Shown here: piece after piece, positions 12,170-22,282 of the stretch
How the letters are laid out: each line of letters begins with the position of its first letter
Position numbering within the stretch: the first letter of the stretch is position 1
From: Sodiomyces alkalinus F11
Lineage: Eukaryota; Ascomycota; Sordariomycetes; Glomerellales; Plectosphaerellaceae
Direction of reading: 5' to 3'
Assembly (NCBI RefSeq): GCF_003711515.1
Contig: NW_021167089.1
Location: 193,296 to 257,295, forward strand
Length of the DNA stretch: 64,000 nt
Notes under the pieces: generated by a model
Databases searched by the model: none
Told to the model about the DNA's origin: nothing
What the model saw: the letters and a program-made list of their open reading frames with translations, nothing else
Program-made: the position numbers and the translations under genes

Positions 12170-13500
12170 CGGCAGGGTTTATTACGACCACTTAAAGGTT
12201 ATACTAAAGTATTAGCGGGAGCTTACTAACTACCCGATATATAAACGGTTTAAGGAAGCCGCGTAGAAGGAGGTAAATAAGCTAATTAAGAAACGTATAT
12301 AAAGGGAAATTAAGCGCTTAGAGGCGAAATTAAAGCCTTTTCTGTTAAAGTGGGTTTTTACCTATAAATTCGACTAAAACGGATATCTTAAACGATATAC
12401 AACACGCTTATATATTCGAGGGGACCTATAGGAGAGCTTAATAATTAAGGGAACCTACGTAATACCGCTCGCTATACGATCTTTTCGTATTATTATAGCC
12501 CTAGCTACTTAGTTTAATCTAGAAATTAAGTAACTTAATATCGTTAACGCCTTCGTTAACGCCTAAAGGAGTAAAACAGGAACGCCCGTTATATACGAAC
12601 TTCCCGATAGATTTAAGTAGCCTAATAAGTGCTTAAAGCTCGATAAAGCACTGTATAGACTACGCGACTCGCCTAGACTATAGTTCTAGACCTTCGCGGC
12701 CACCCCAATAGACTTAGGGATAAAGGCTAGTAAGAAAGAACTATACCTATTCTATACTAAGGCTAAAAACGTATTCGTTATCTTCTTTATAGATACTATT
12801 CTCGTGTTATTTTATAGAGATAATACTATAAACGGCCTTAGGATTATCGAAGGGATTAAAATAAGGTTTAAGGTATCGGAAAAAGGGGAAGCCGATTAGT
12901 TTTTAGGTATTAAGATTACTTAAGATCGCCCTAAACGTAAGGTTTTCCTCTCTTACGACTTATATATCGAAAAGATCGTAGCCAGGTTTAAATTAAACGC
13001 TCTAAATACCTACCTAGTAATCCTTATTCCTGTTATAGAATACCGGAAAAGAGAAGACGAAGCCACCGCTTAAAAGATTAAATCTTATTAAGAAAAGGTC
13101 GAATTAATGCTTTATATAATAGTTATAATACGTCCTAATATAGTATTCGCCGCTTTTATCCTCTCCCGCTTTCTTAGAAACCCCTCTCCCGAGCACTATA
13201 AGGCGGTAGACGAAGCTATCCGCTATTTATTTATAATAAAGGACCTCTTAATTTAGTACGGATCGAGTATTAGTTTATAGGCGATAGTTATCGTAAGCGA
13301 CGCCTCTTTTATAGACGATTTAGATACACGAAGATCTTTATAGGGTTACCTTATTAGCCTATTTAGTGGATTAGTTATATAGAAAGTAATAAGGTAAGTA
13401 ATGGTAATAACGTTTATAACTAAAGTAAAGCTACTCGCTTTAAAGTAAGTAGCGAAAGAAATAATAGGTTTAAAGCGTCTTTTCGTCGAAATACGCTTTA
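12170..13500 (+). pseudogene. Degenerate Copia reverse transcriptase and RNase H
   Basis: Recognisable pieces are KWVFTYKFD (near 12347), NAFVNA and VIYELPDRFK (12547-12615), LKLDKALYRLRDSPRL (12635-12680), the YVDD-box region reading FIDTILV (near 12785) and an RNase H piece reading SDASFIDDLDTRRS (near 13297). The second Asp of the polymerase box is Thr. Many stops confirm that it is dead. Confidence 0.85.
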
Positions 13501-13849
13501 ATCCAGAATCTCCTTAGGATATCCACTACGATAATATATAAACGATACGCCTAATAGTCGACGATAGCTTTAGGATTAAGACTAGGCTTTACTATATAGA
13601 TATATAGCGCTTTTAGATAAGGCAGGATAATATAAAGGGATTATTCAGAGTTATATATCTTACTACGAATTTAATACTAGCGGATAGATTAATAAAAGCA
13701 CTTCCACGATAAAAATTCGAGAACTTCCGAGTATATCTTAATATAATTAGTGCACGGAGGGGGTAGATAGAAGCAGTTAAAGTCGAAATTCCCGCGCCCT
13801 AGGCGTACCGCGCGCCGGCGGTTTAGTTAATTTAGTAAAAAGTAGGGTA

Positions 13850-14960
13850 TAATTATCCTAATACTAAAATACTATACTAAAACCCGAAAGTAATTCCTAA
13901 AATATAAGAAGGAGTATACTAGATAATTCACTAAGCTCCGTTAATACTATCCTAAGCACTATCCTACGTAATATTTACGCTATTTCCTTTAGCGGGAGGA
14001 GTAATAATATAACTATTTTCCCGTAGAATATCTATTATAACCCCCGTAAGCTAGGAGGTAAAGGTGGTAGTCGGCGCACTAAGACCCTAGTTAAAAGCTC
14101 CCTTAAGCTCCGCCTTCTTAAAGAACTTCTCGTTTTCTTCGTCCTCTATTAACTTAATTATAAACTTTACCGTTTACTTAAGTTTAGCAAAAAACTGCGT
14201 AAAATACTTAGTTAGAGTATTTAAGTCTAGAGATAAAGCATTAAACGCACTTTTTTATCGTTATCGTTAGAGTCCTTATTAATTTTACGGATTATAATAT
14301 AGTTAAAAAGAATTTTAACTAAGGATATAAGGCTAGAAAAACTATAAGTATAGGTTAGCGGTTGTAAAGCTTAATAGCGTATATATCCTAGAGCTAATAC
14401 GAAATAGAGTATATAATCACGATTATAAAGCGCCTTAGATAAGGGGTAAGAACTTATAGAGGGTGGTATATATAGTTTTTATCCTTATACTTTTAGTAGT
14501 AGTTAGAGTGGCTAGGGATAGAAATATAGTAGTTAAATAAGTGCTATTTACCGGAATAAATACCCTTCACGTATTCCAGGTAAGGGGGATCGAACGGCAC
14601 CGGCATAAAAGCATCGGCGGTATCCTTATTATTATTATTTCCACTACCCTTAGCAGTCTTTTAAGGAGTTAGCCTAAAATAGCGTAGGGATATTATAGAC
14701 TAACGCGCCGGAATAACTTATACAAGCACCCTTCTTAGTGCCGGCCTTACTCTTATTCTTTTTCACACTATTAGCCGAAGCCTTCTTAGCGGCGGCGGCA
14801 CGGGTAACGGCGGATAGAATAGGAGGGGCCTAAAACGAAGCTACTAGTTAGCACGCGCCACTAAAAACAAAGCTCCGATACTCACTATATCGCTGTTATT
14901 ATTGTTTTTATTGCTATTATTAGAAAAATTCAGAAAATTAGTTTAAGATCGTTAAATCCT
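13850..14960 (-). pseudogene. Decayed antisense reading frame between RNase H and the 3' LTR
   Basis: The minus strand reads as interrupted protein for long stretches. One piece from about 14830 down is Ala/Lys-rich and then reads KKGACISYSGALVYNIPTLF. A second reads DTADAFMPVPFDPPYLEYVKGIYSGK near 14560-14630. A third reads LIEDEENEKFFKKAELKGAFN near 14095-14165. The plus strand here shows nothing similar to Copia. Breaks are RIP-type. I do not recognise the family; it may be an extra gene carried by the element or captured host sequence. Confidence 0.45.
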
Positions 14961-15274
14961 TAAGAAATAACGGAATAAAAGGTTATAAGAGGGAGGATCT
15001 AAAAGCTCTAAAACGCCGGCATAACGCCTTTAATTTATCTACGGAAGGTCCCACTATCACCTATTTACTACTACTATTAATAGCACTTTTCCTTTATTAT
15101 TTACTACTATTATTATTATTTTTTATTATTTTACAGCTTTTGTTCCTGCCTTTTAACTCAATATTAAGGGTATTATATAACCGTTTAAGGCTATTTTAAG
15201 GTTAAAAATAAGGCTAGGTTAAGGTTAGGCTAAGTAATCATTCCGCTAATCACGGCGTAATAATTAGGGGGTAT

Positions 15275-15469
15275 ATTATATTCTATTACGTAAGCCACGG
15301 TATAGTAACCTCCTATTAGTTAGAGGTGCCCTACTATCCTCGCTTAGAAGGTGGCAGATATATTTAGGACACGTACACCCGCCCCCTTTTTCTTTCTCTT
15401 TTATAGATAATACAATCATACATTTCCTAAATCAACGCTCCCTGCAAGCACGCTCCCGTCAATTCAATA
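15275..15469 (+). repeat. 3' long terminal repeat
   Basis: Counterpart of the 5' LTR, one base shorter. Here the inner (left) part is RIP-mutated (for example ggtatagtaacc where the 5' copy has ggtgtggtgacc), and the outer (right) part keeps CA and TG (caatcatacatttcc where the 5' copy has taattatatatttcc). Confidence 0.92.
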
Positions 15470-15474
15470 ATTTC
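15470..15474. repeat. Target site duplication, right copy (ATTTC)
   Basis: Matches 8237-8241 and abuts the 3' LTR end. Confidence 0.85.
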
Positions 15475-17451
15475 GGCGAGGTTGCCTCCTAGGTCACTCA
15501 GCCACCTCCTTCTCCCTACTGCACGGCATGGGTTCACCGCTTCCTGGGCAAGAGCCGAGTAATGGTGATCTACATTAATTGTTATCTTGGAATACTGGCT
15601 CCCACGTCCATGGTAAAACACCCTGAAGCCCTCAATCGGAGACGGTGCGTACTTCGGACTTTCCAGATTGATGCCCGACCGACGCAGCGTCCTCCTGAAG
15701 AGTGCATCGTGACGAGTTTACGCTCCTTATTAGAGCGCCGTGTCACGGTTCGGAGCCTCTCTCTGGTTTGATGGTCGGATGTGGATGTTTGATTGGCCAC
15801 ACCTGAACAGTATGAAAGCCAGCGTAACCTTTTCCATTGAGAAGGCCCCTGGAGGCCAATCACTGCGAGCATGGGTTGAACTTGTCACCAGTAATCTCCC
15901 TGTCATGGATGACTACGCAACTACCAAGCTACCAATTGCTTTGCAGGAAGATGTTGCTTTGGACGGCCCAAGTAGGTATGGCCGGCCTTGGACTTGCGGA
16001 TAGTCCGTACATGTGGCACCAGTCGGGAAAGATGGGGGCGAGCAGTGGCGGCATATTTGGTGCGGGCCATTTGGCTGCTTTCCTCTTGGTTTCCCCATGG
16101 CCGACAGGACGTTGAGCGAGGGGGGTCAGCGATAATAGGGCAGAGACGGCAAGAAGGGAGATACTAAGGAGGACGGGAGAACAAGGTGAAACCTCAAGCG
16201 CGAGACCACGAGATGCGCACAAGGGATAATACGAAGTAGCTGCCCGTAGGTGACATTATTAGATACTAATAGACAGGGCCCAGAAGACCGTGGCAGAGAG
16301 GGGAGCGACTTGTGGATAGGACATGACTTTTCGAATCATGGGGATAGTGGACAGCAAGACAGCAGTGGTGAGTTTGTATTCATCCCCGCAGTGTGTAATT
16401 CTGTGGTATCCGAGGCTGACGACAGCAATTTTTCTTTGGGGGGCGACGGATTCCTTTGAAGGGGGGGTGCATTTTGGGGGACCTTCGATCAGTGTAGTTT
16501 TAGATTATAAAAGAAGGTTAAGGAAATCAACTCGGGTTGGGAATGGAATCTTGGAGGACTGGCTCTGGCTGTATGAAGCAGAGTAAGGGAAACAATTGTC
16601 TTTAATAGAAAGGAAGAAGGGAGAAAAAAAAAAAAAAAAGGAAAAGAAAAGAAAAAAAGCGCCCGCGAAGTCGGACAGAGCCCCAGTATCCGTCAAGGTT
16701 TAGGCGGTTGAGCTTGCAGGGAAAGCTAGGCCTTTCTGCAGAAATGGAAACCTCATCCTGCACCAAGGTCGAACACAAGAGGCTGGGGAGATTCAACAAG
16801 TGGCCAATCAGAAGACCTATCGCCTCGCACACCCAGCACACCAACACAACGCACCCTACCTACTGGAGGTACCTTAACTGCCCTCTTACCCTCCAAGTCC
16901 CACCTTGACACGAGCCGACAGCCACAGCCTCGCTGAGCATTTGCATGGGAAAGACCAACCCCAGCCTTACCTTCCCGCCATATTCCGTCTTCCGACTTCC
17001 GCCTTCCGCCTTCCCAGCACTTCCCCTCTTCCTCTGCTTCCCCGGTCCCTCCTTTTTTTGCCCATTTCCACCTTTCTTGTTCATTCCCCTTTTCTGCCAT
17101 TTCACAATTCCAATCAGTCATGTCTTGCGACCCAATCCTCTTGAATTATTGATCCTTCCCCCTTTCTGGTTTGTTGTGTTTTGTTTTGTTTTGTTTTCAA
17201 TTTCTATGCCATATTCGAAATCCAGTCATCTACTCACCGACAACCTCCTCAGATCCATCCCCTCAGAACCCCCCGATCTCTCCGGTCCTCTGCGTGGTGC
17301 ATGACACCACCTTCACCCTGATGCCGTAGATGTATACTGGCCTTTGATCATACCCCGACCAATGCTGCTCTCGAGCCGAAATTGGCCTTTATCTACTCTT
17401 TCTTCATCCGTAGCCTCGTTTCGTCCCCATCTGTGACAGCCCTTATTGCAG
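15475..17451. other. Intergenic, no recognisable gene
   Basis: Several short frames overlap on both strands around 15500-16130 and 16750-17120, but none carries a motif I know. An A-rich run lies at 16622-16658. The last few hundred bases are pyrimidine-rich (16980-17200), with a TTTTG repeat near 17177-17196, and look like the promoter and leader of the next gene. Confidence 0.5.
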
Positions 17452-20222
17452 ATGGACCAAGCCTCGCAACCTTCCAAAAAGAGGCGACTCATGCCCAAGG
17501 AGCCGTCGTCGGTATCACACTCCCAGGCCGCATCCTTCCCTAATACAAACGAATCGGTAATTACAGTCTCAATACTCTCTCCCTCTCTCTCTCCCCCTCT
17601 CCCTCTCCCTCTCCCTTCCCCGTATCCCGTGCGCGTGCCGAGGCTAAGGGCTAACAAACTTGGGGTTCAGCCTGCTCCGCCTCCATCTTCCCAGCAGCCG
17701 TCGTACCCCGCTCAAGACGCGGACCTCACAGAACGTCATGACTTCGAGTCTTTTGCGAGGCATCTTCAGGATGCTGCCATGCTTATCCAACGCCAGACCG
17801 AGCGGCCGCCCTACAATAATGTCTCCGTCCTGTTGTTGCGATGGGAGGAGGATACCTCGGTAGAGACGGACCTTGTGGCACTGGAAAACATTCTGCGTGA
17901 CCGTTACAACTTCCGTACAGACCGTTGGAACATTCCTACTGTGCCCAATCCCAGCATCAAGCTCGGTGTGCAGATGGCTTCGTTTCTGGATCTCGCCCGC
18001 CCGAACCACCTCCTCATCATCTATTACGCTGGCTATGGTTACGTTGGGCCCGATAATCAGCTGTACTGGGCTTGGTAAGTCCAAGAAGCTTCGCCATTCT
18101 CGAGACGCCTCGGTCGCCTGCTTTGTTCTGACCACTTCTTCCCAGCAACGAACGCGAAGACGCTGCCAAGCTCAAGTGGGATGGCGTACGCTGTCTATTC
18201 GAAGATGCCCAGTCAGACATCCTCCTACTCCTAGACACCTGTTCAGCCCGTGAGATGCCTTTGTCAGGGAGCCACGGCGTGAAGCAAGTCATCGCAGCTT
18301 GTACCGCCGAGCACAACCCGCGCGAGTCGACCGGACATTCCTTCACTCACGCCCTCATCGAAGCCCTGCACAAGCTCGGCACTGGCAGACCCTTCAGTGT
18401 CCAGCGCTTGTACGACGAGGTCCTACTGCTGAGGCAGCAGGAGATCGCGCAACCCACGCAGCTGGCTACTGATGACGCCAGGAAAGCCTCAAACCCGTCC
18501 AGCAGCCACACTCCCGTCTTTTTCACCCTGACACCAGGCAAAGGGCAGAGTTTGAGCTTAGCTCCCCTCCCGAATCTTACGCCCCAGCTGCACTCCCCGC
18601 GAAACGGTACAGACTCCGATACATCGCCGAAAAAAGCCCTCCGGGAAGACCAGCTCATCGACCCAGAATCCGTGGCTGACCTGCGCTTGGACGAATCTCG
18701 GGTTCTCGTATGCACCACCTTCGTAGGAGATGCCAGTCCGGATATGTCGTCCTTCAACGGCTGGCTGCACAACACACCGCCCCTGGGTGCCAAAATAGTA
18801 GTCGAGGGCATGTTTCTTGGCCCGCCCACCATGCTTCTGATCTCCATGCCGCATTCCATTTGGAGCATCGTGCAGCACGATAAGGTCTGCTGCTTCCTTG
18901 GATATATCAGCTCGCACAACATGATTCACGTCTACCAGAAACTTGTGGGATCTGTCGGTGTCAATAAAGCCTCAGCGAAGGACGTTCAGGATGGTCGGAT
19001 TCTTTTGGAGGCCAGGGAAGTCGCCGCTAGCACTTCTTCCATCCAGCGACGTTCGTTGGATACGAAGGACCCCGCCATCCAGGACGGGGCGAGCCGTCTG
19101 GACACCATTGCGTCGGGGACCCCACGGCCCCCGTCTTCCGGAGTAGTTCCGCGTGCCGGTGAGGGGAAGCACGAGGTCGAGGATTCTGCCGAGATGCAAG
19201 AAGCAGCGGAGCAACTCAAGGCGCTCAGCCACGTCCGGCATCTGAGCGACGAAGCGGTTCCGGCGGTGGAACGACAGCAGAGAACCACACTCCCCGACGG
19301 TGCCGTTCATACAAAGCGCGAGGACACGTCTTCGTCCCATGAAGCTAACGAGTCGGGAGCGGATGACTCGCTTCATATAGCGGAGATGACCACGCCAAAC
19401 TCACGGCCGAAACAACAACGACGATCGCTGCAGAAGACGACCCAGAAACAGGAAACGCGCTGCACCTTCTGCAGCCACGAGCCGTTCAAGGACTCTTCTT
19501 CGCTGCGGAAACACATCGCTGCAGCTCACACCCGACCGTTCCCCTGCGCCTTTTCCTTCGCGGGCTGTACGAGCACATTCGGCTCCAAGAACGAGTGGAA
19601 GCGCCACATCGCGTCCCAGCATCTCTGTCTGCAGTACTACCGGTGCTCGTCATGCTCGTCGAGCACGGCGGAGGGCAAGGGCAACGAGTTCAACCGGAAG
19701 GATCTCTTCACCCAGCACCTCCGCCGCATGCATGCTCCGTTTGCCATCAAGAAGGCCCTTTCCAAGGTTGACCCTAAACTGCAGGTCGAGTGGGATAACC
19801 ACGTGAAGGAGATGCAACAGTCGTGCCTGGTTACCCGCCGACTGCCTCCCCAGAGGTCGGCCTGTCCGAAACCGGAATGCCAGAGCATATTTGAGGGGCC
19901 CGGGTCGTGGGATGAATGGACAGAGCATGTCGGGAGGCACATGGAGAAGGGCGAGGGCCAACAGCTCGGCGTTGACCACCTCCTGGCCAAATGGGCCCTC
20001 GACGAAGGCGTCATTGAACGCAGGGAGGATGGGGAATACCGTCTTTGCCTAAGCAACGGCGCCATCGGGAACGGCGGCGGGACCGGGACCGGAAGCAGCG
20101 CTGGAAGAGGTGCGGATGTCCAAGACACAAACACAGCGTCCTATTCGGCCGTCAAGACCGATCCCAGCTCTGTTGTTGAAGCCTCTGTTCCCACTGGGGA
20201 CAAGATGGAAGTGGATGACTGA
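17452..20222 (+). CDS. Caspase-like domain fused to C2H2 zinc fingers
   Basis: Predicted 861 aa from exons 17452-17556, 17671-18074 and 18146-20222. The intron at 18075-18145 is well supported because it splits the Cys codon in LYWACNERED. The first intron (17557-17670) is 114 nt, in frame and stop-free, but has a branch site (gctaac) and a CT-rich tract, so I treat it as an intron. After a short N-terminus comes a caspase-fold p20-like segment: VLLLRWEEDT, then LLIIYYAGYG where caspases have a catalytic His in AGHG, then DILLLLDTCSAR holding the likely nucleophile Cys. The middle is Ser/Glu-rich. The C-terminal part holds C2H2-type fingers beginning CTFCSHEPF...H...H and CAFSFAGC...H...H, plus later Cys/His pairs. 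Processing or signalling coupled to DNA or protein binding is possible. Proteolytic activity is doubtful because of the His-to-Tyr change. Confidence 0.8.
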
Positions 20223-21205
20223 TTCAGGATAAAATATCAAGGGGAGTTCGCACGTGGCACAACCGAGGTCAGCAAGTGGGTTCTATTTGATTTCTGGGAA
20301 ACCTTGCGGAACGACTGTAACGATTTCATGATACGGACATGTTGGATTCGAGTTCAAAACTTGGGCTGGAGGCTGGGTTCATTTTGAGAGGGATGGGCGG
20401 TTAAGGGGTGTTATTAACAATGCAAAGGCGTATGTGCTCTATTGTCAGGGGTCTGTCAGTGGCCTAGTAAGACAAAATCATTAGCAAGGGGCTGGACTTG
20501 TCACAAAATGTTAAGGTCTAGGAATGGATGGCTTCAATTCCTACCCCTCCACACCACTGATAGCCTTTCTGATGCGACTTTTGGTTGCCTACATCTCTTT
20601 CTACTGCTCTGAGATGTATGCTGCGCGTCTTTGCACTTGGCCACCAGTCACCAGACTCTAGTCTAAGGTAGCCTATGTGCAGCCTGTGTCCTATCTGTAT
20701 CCCGTGTCTGGTCCAAGGCACCAAGAAAGAGCTTCCTTCTCTTAGCCAGTAGCAACGATGGCAGTCTGATGCAAAGAATTTTCAATAAACCCATGTGTGC
20801 TGAGAATGGATGCCTGGTTAGCTTGTGAGAAAATATGCCATAAAACACTTCCACCCTCCGGCTTTCCAGATAGGTAAGAGAGCTATGGCGACTCGGCGAG
20901 GGCCGGGCATCACCAACTTAAGGTATGTTCAGGAACAGGGCAAATGAACCCTTCAACTGCCTCCCACGCCGAGACTCTTGCACCACGGGGTTAAATATAT
21001 CAAAGCTTACCTTGGGTAAAAGGAAGCTCTTTCCCCCCTTCTCCTTGTTTCCATAACTTTTTCAACTTCACCTTCCCAGGGCATCACAGTCTTGTCTCGC
21101 TGAACCCTTTCATTGAGACTCGCCTTGTTTTTCTCACCAACCAGACCCTTTGCTACAGCATCCCAGACCCAGCACCAGATTTCTTTCATCTTTGAATTAC
21201 TTCGC
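20223..21205. other. Intergenic: 3' flank and promoter region
   Basis: No coding frame with a recognisable motif. It holds the 3' flank of the caspase-like gene and, from about 20900, the probable promoter and leader of the next gene. An upstream in-frame Met of the next gene at 21113 is less likely to be its start than the Met-Met-Asp at 21206. Confidence 0.5.
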
Positions 21206-22282
21206 ATGATGGATTCTGATGAAGAAAGGAGCTTTTCAAGCAAGAAAAGGGTGAGCCGTGTTTTGTTCCCAGATGCTGCTCGCCAGCGCCAGAACCAAAA
21301 CAAGGCCAGAGATGAGAGCTGGGACAAAGCACCCGAAGTAAAGTCCTCCCCTGACACCCGGCCCTTTGTTATCCAGTCTCCAGAAGTCCAGGCTGCCATC
21401 TCCCGCACGTTTGGCTCTCAAGCTTTTACTACCCCATCTCGTGGCCACGGCCACGGCCACGGCGTCCAGGTTCAATCTGCTCAGGCCAAGGCACCAGAGG
21501 CATCCGCAACCGTCGAGAGGAGAACCGTATCCCACCGCCGGATTCCTCGAGGAAGCGGTCCCCACGGGCCGTTCAAGCCCGTCATCGTCGAAGCGAAGGA
21601 TAACCCCGCATACCATATAGCCGCTGAATGGGGTCAGTTTGTCATGAGTCCGCAGCACCTGGACGACAAGGACGAGGAGGAGGACGAGGACGGTGACGAA
21701 AATGCGGCACGCGCAGGCCCTGACACAGCCGATACGTCGCGGTTCGTCTGGCCCGATCCCAACTCGCCGACGCCGTCGATCCCCCAGATCCCGAAGGGCC
21801 TTGCGCATCTCAACCCAAAGCTGGACCCTCTCCTCCGCCTGCAGCGTCCCGTGGAGCGACCGCACGGACCGCGACCGATGCCGACTTTTACTGGAAGCTA
21901 CGCCAGAGGCAACGACACCGTCGAGGGTCGTGATGGTGGTGGTGGTGGCAGCAGCAGCACCACAAGCCTCGACAAGCCGATGATGATGAGCTACGACGAC
22001 GACGACGACGACGACGACCGCCGCGCCGTCTCGGGACCGCCTCGGCCGGGAAGCGGGGGAAAGCGGTCGCGCGACGAGATGGAAAACACCACGACAATGT
22101 CTGGACATGATATTGCCCGTGAAAGGGAAATTATGCGTCGCAAGACCGTTCACCCCAAGGAGGATGGCGACGGTTCCGATTCGGAAAATAGTGAGCCGAC
22201 TCCCAAGGCCTCGGAGCTCAACAAGACGGCTGGCACTGGCCCAGAGGGGGTTGATGAGATGGATGTGGACGCGCAGGAGTGA
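21206..22282 (+). CDS. Acidic, disordered hypothetical protein
   Basis: An uninterrupted frame of 358 aa starts MMDSDEERSF. It is rich in Ser, Pro, Gly and Asp, with a HGHGHGHG run, an EEEDEDGDE cluster, an eight-Asp run near the middle and a C-terminus ending DEMDVDAQE. One more ordered-looking segment (FKPVIVEAKDNPAYHIAAEW) lies near residues 130-150. No domain, signal peptide or membrane segment is visible. Charge pattern and low complexity suggest a nuclear or chromatin-associated protein, but this is only a guess from composition. The next gene is distant and gives no clue. Confidence 0.6.
   Translation: MMDSDEERSFSSKKRVSRVLFPDAARQRQNQNKARDESWDKAPEVKSSPDTRPFVIQSPEVQAAISRTFGSQAFTTPSRGHGHGHGVQVQSAQAKAPEASATVERRTVSHRRIPRGSGPHGPFKPVIVEAKDNPAYHIAAEWGQFVMSPQHLDDKDEEEDEDGDENAARAGPDTADTSRFVWPDPNSPTPSIPQIPKGLAHLNPKLDPLLRLQRPVERPHGPRPMPTFTGSYARGNDTVEGRDGGGGGSSSTTSLDKPMMMSYDDDDDDDDRRAVSGPPRPGSGGKRSRDEMENTTTMSGHDIAREREIMRRKTVHPKEDGDGSDSENSEPTPKASELNKTAGTGPEGVDEMDVDAQE

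Larger units (their letters stand above)
8242..15469 (+). mobile_element. Ty1/Copia-order LTR retrotransposon, heavily RIP-mutated
   Basis: A 7.2-kb element is bounded by LTRs 8242-8437 and 15275-15469 and by ATTTC target duplications. Stops fill every frame of the interior, yet plus-strand frames still resemble Copia proteins in the order gag-like, gag-pre-integrase, integrase, reverse transcriptase, RNase H. Integrase before reverse transcriptase defines the Copia order. The interior almost lacks CpA and TpG and is rich in TpA, the signature of RIP acting on both strands. The flanks at 7900-8236 and 15475 onward return to ordinary composition. A purine run (taattaggggg) just before 15275 is a plausible polypurine tract. 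The element cannot encode proteins now. I did not identify a convincing tRNA primer site. Confidence 0.93.
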
